From: Actinomycetota bacterium
GTDB lineage: Bacteria > Actinomycetota > Actinomycetes > Actinomycetales > Microbacteriaceae
NCBI GenBank assembly: GCA_009703445.1
Contig: WLGA01000056.1
Span: forward strand, 1-7,048
Length of the DNA stretch: 7,048 bases
Direction: 5' to 3'
Shown: in pieces, positions 6,706 through 7,048 of the stretch
How positions within the stretch are numbered: the first letter of the stretch is position 1
Layout of the letters: every line of letters starts with the position of its first letter
Program-made: the position numbers and the translations under genes
Notes under the pieces: model-generated
What the model was told of the DNA's origin: nothing
Database searches by the model: none
What the model saw: the letters and a program-made list of their open reading frames with translations, nothing else

Positions 6706-7048
6706 TGATTCCTTCAGAACAACACGAAACCGGTCTCGCCCGAATCAAGGCCGAGACTCTAATCGAATCTCTGCCTTGGCTGCAGGCTTTCCACGGCAAG
6801 GTCGTTGTGGTCAAGTTTGGCGGCAACGCCATGGTCGACGAAGAACTCCAGCGAGCCTTTGCTGAAGACATGGCTTACCTCCGCTGGGTCGGCATCAAGC
6901 CGGTTGTAGTTCACGGCGGCGGCCCACAGATTTCTGCCCGTCTCGCCGAGTTGGGTATCGAGAGCGAGTTCCGTGGCGGCTTCCGAGTCACCACAAGTGA
7001 AACCATCGGCATTGTTCGCGACGTTTTGCGCGACCAGATCAGCGCACA
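6705..7048 (+). CDS. argB: Acetylglutamate kinase, N-terminal part (3' end outside window)
   Basis: The ATG at 6705 overlaps the argJ TAA as TAATG; 114 codons plus two bases are present before the window ends, with no stop. ArgB phosphorylates N-acetylglutamate with ATP, the second step of arginine synthesis and the usual control point. The amino-acid-kinase fold is clear: VVVVKFGGNAM at 33-43 with the phosphate-binding Lys37, and VVVHGGGPQI at 67-76, the substrate-binding glycine loop, then GGFRVTTSET at 91-100. About 30 residues precede the first strand, including the helix ARIKAETLIESLPWLQAF at 12-29. This matches the N-terminal helix that links dimers into hexamers in arginine-inhibited NAG kinases such as that of Pseudomonas aeruginosa, and is absent from the arginine-insensitive E. 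coli enzyme. Feedback inhibition by arginine is therefore likely, but the C-terminal effector-site residues are not visible. No Shine-Dalgarno is seen, so translation is probably coupled to argJ. Confidence 0.95.
   Translation, partial: MIPSEQHETGLARIKAETLIESLPWLQAFHGKVVVVKFGGNAMVDEELQRAFAEDMAYLRWVGIKPVVVHGGGPQISARLAELGIESEFRGGFRVTTSETIGIVRDVLRDQISA

Noticed and set aside
1..7048. CRISPR array, insertion sequence, tRNA gene or defence system.
   Set aside because: No direct repeat array, transposase, cloverleaf or unfamiliar gene was seen; nearly the whole window is accounted for by conserved housekeeping genes.

Overview
The window is a stretch of actinobacterial chromosome, every gene on the + strand and packed almost without gaps. 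In order it carries the 3' end of rplT (ribosomal protein L20), a SpoU/TrmH-family RNA 2'-O-methyltransferase, pheS and pheT (both subunits of phenylalanyl-tRNA synthetase), then argC, argJ and the first part of argB, which runs off the right edge. From memory, the same order (rplT, rRNA methyltransferase, pheST, argCJB) occurs around Mycobacterium tuberculosis infC-rpmI-rplT-tsnR-pheST-argCJBDFR and in many other Actinobacteria. The protein wording also fits Actinobacteria, for example the ArgC segment around the catalytic Cys and the Ala-rich PheS N-terminus. By eye the GC content is moderate (mid-50s percent) and leucine CTA codons are frequent. That is low for the phylum and suggests a lower-GC, streamlined lineage such as a freshwater or marine relative of the Microbacteriaceae. 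This placement is an inference.

Layout: 2-85 rplT C-terminus; 90-887 methyltransferase, with a TTG start 4 nt after the rplT stop; 888-915 a 28-nt gap; 916-1956 pheS; 1956-4466 pheT, sharing one base with pheS; 4467-4492 a 26-nt gap with a hairpin over the pheT stop and a strong Shine-Dalgarno; 4493-5554 argC; 5551-6705 argJ, overlapping argC by 4 nt; 6705-7048 argB (partial), sharing one base with argJ. No non-coding stretch approaches 300 bases.

Function falls into two blocks. The first serves translation: L20 assembles into the 50S subunit, the methyltransferase probably modifies rRNA, and PheS with PheT forms the alpha2-beta2 enzyme that charges tRNA-Phe. The second serves arginine biosynthesis through acetylated intermediates. 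ArgB phosphorylates N-acetylglutamate, ArgC reduces the acyl phosphate to the semialdehyde, and ArgJ later transfers the acetyl group from N-acetylornithine back to glutamate. The N-terminal helix of ArgB resembles that of arginine-inhibited NAG kinases, which suits the acetyl-recycling route implied by ArgJ.

I see no mobile element, CRISPR array, RNA gene or undescribed system. All genes look intact, apart from those cut by the window edges. The points worth a second look are at the gene junctions: an A7 run whose frame would allow an ArgC-ArgJ fusion by -1 slippage, a hairpin over the pheT stop, a forced TTG start, and a possible leaderless start for pheS.
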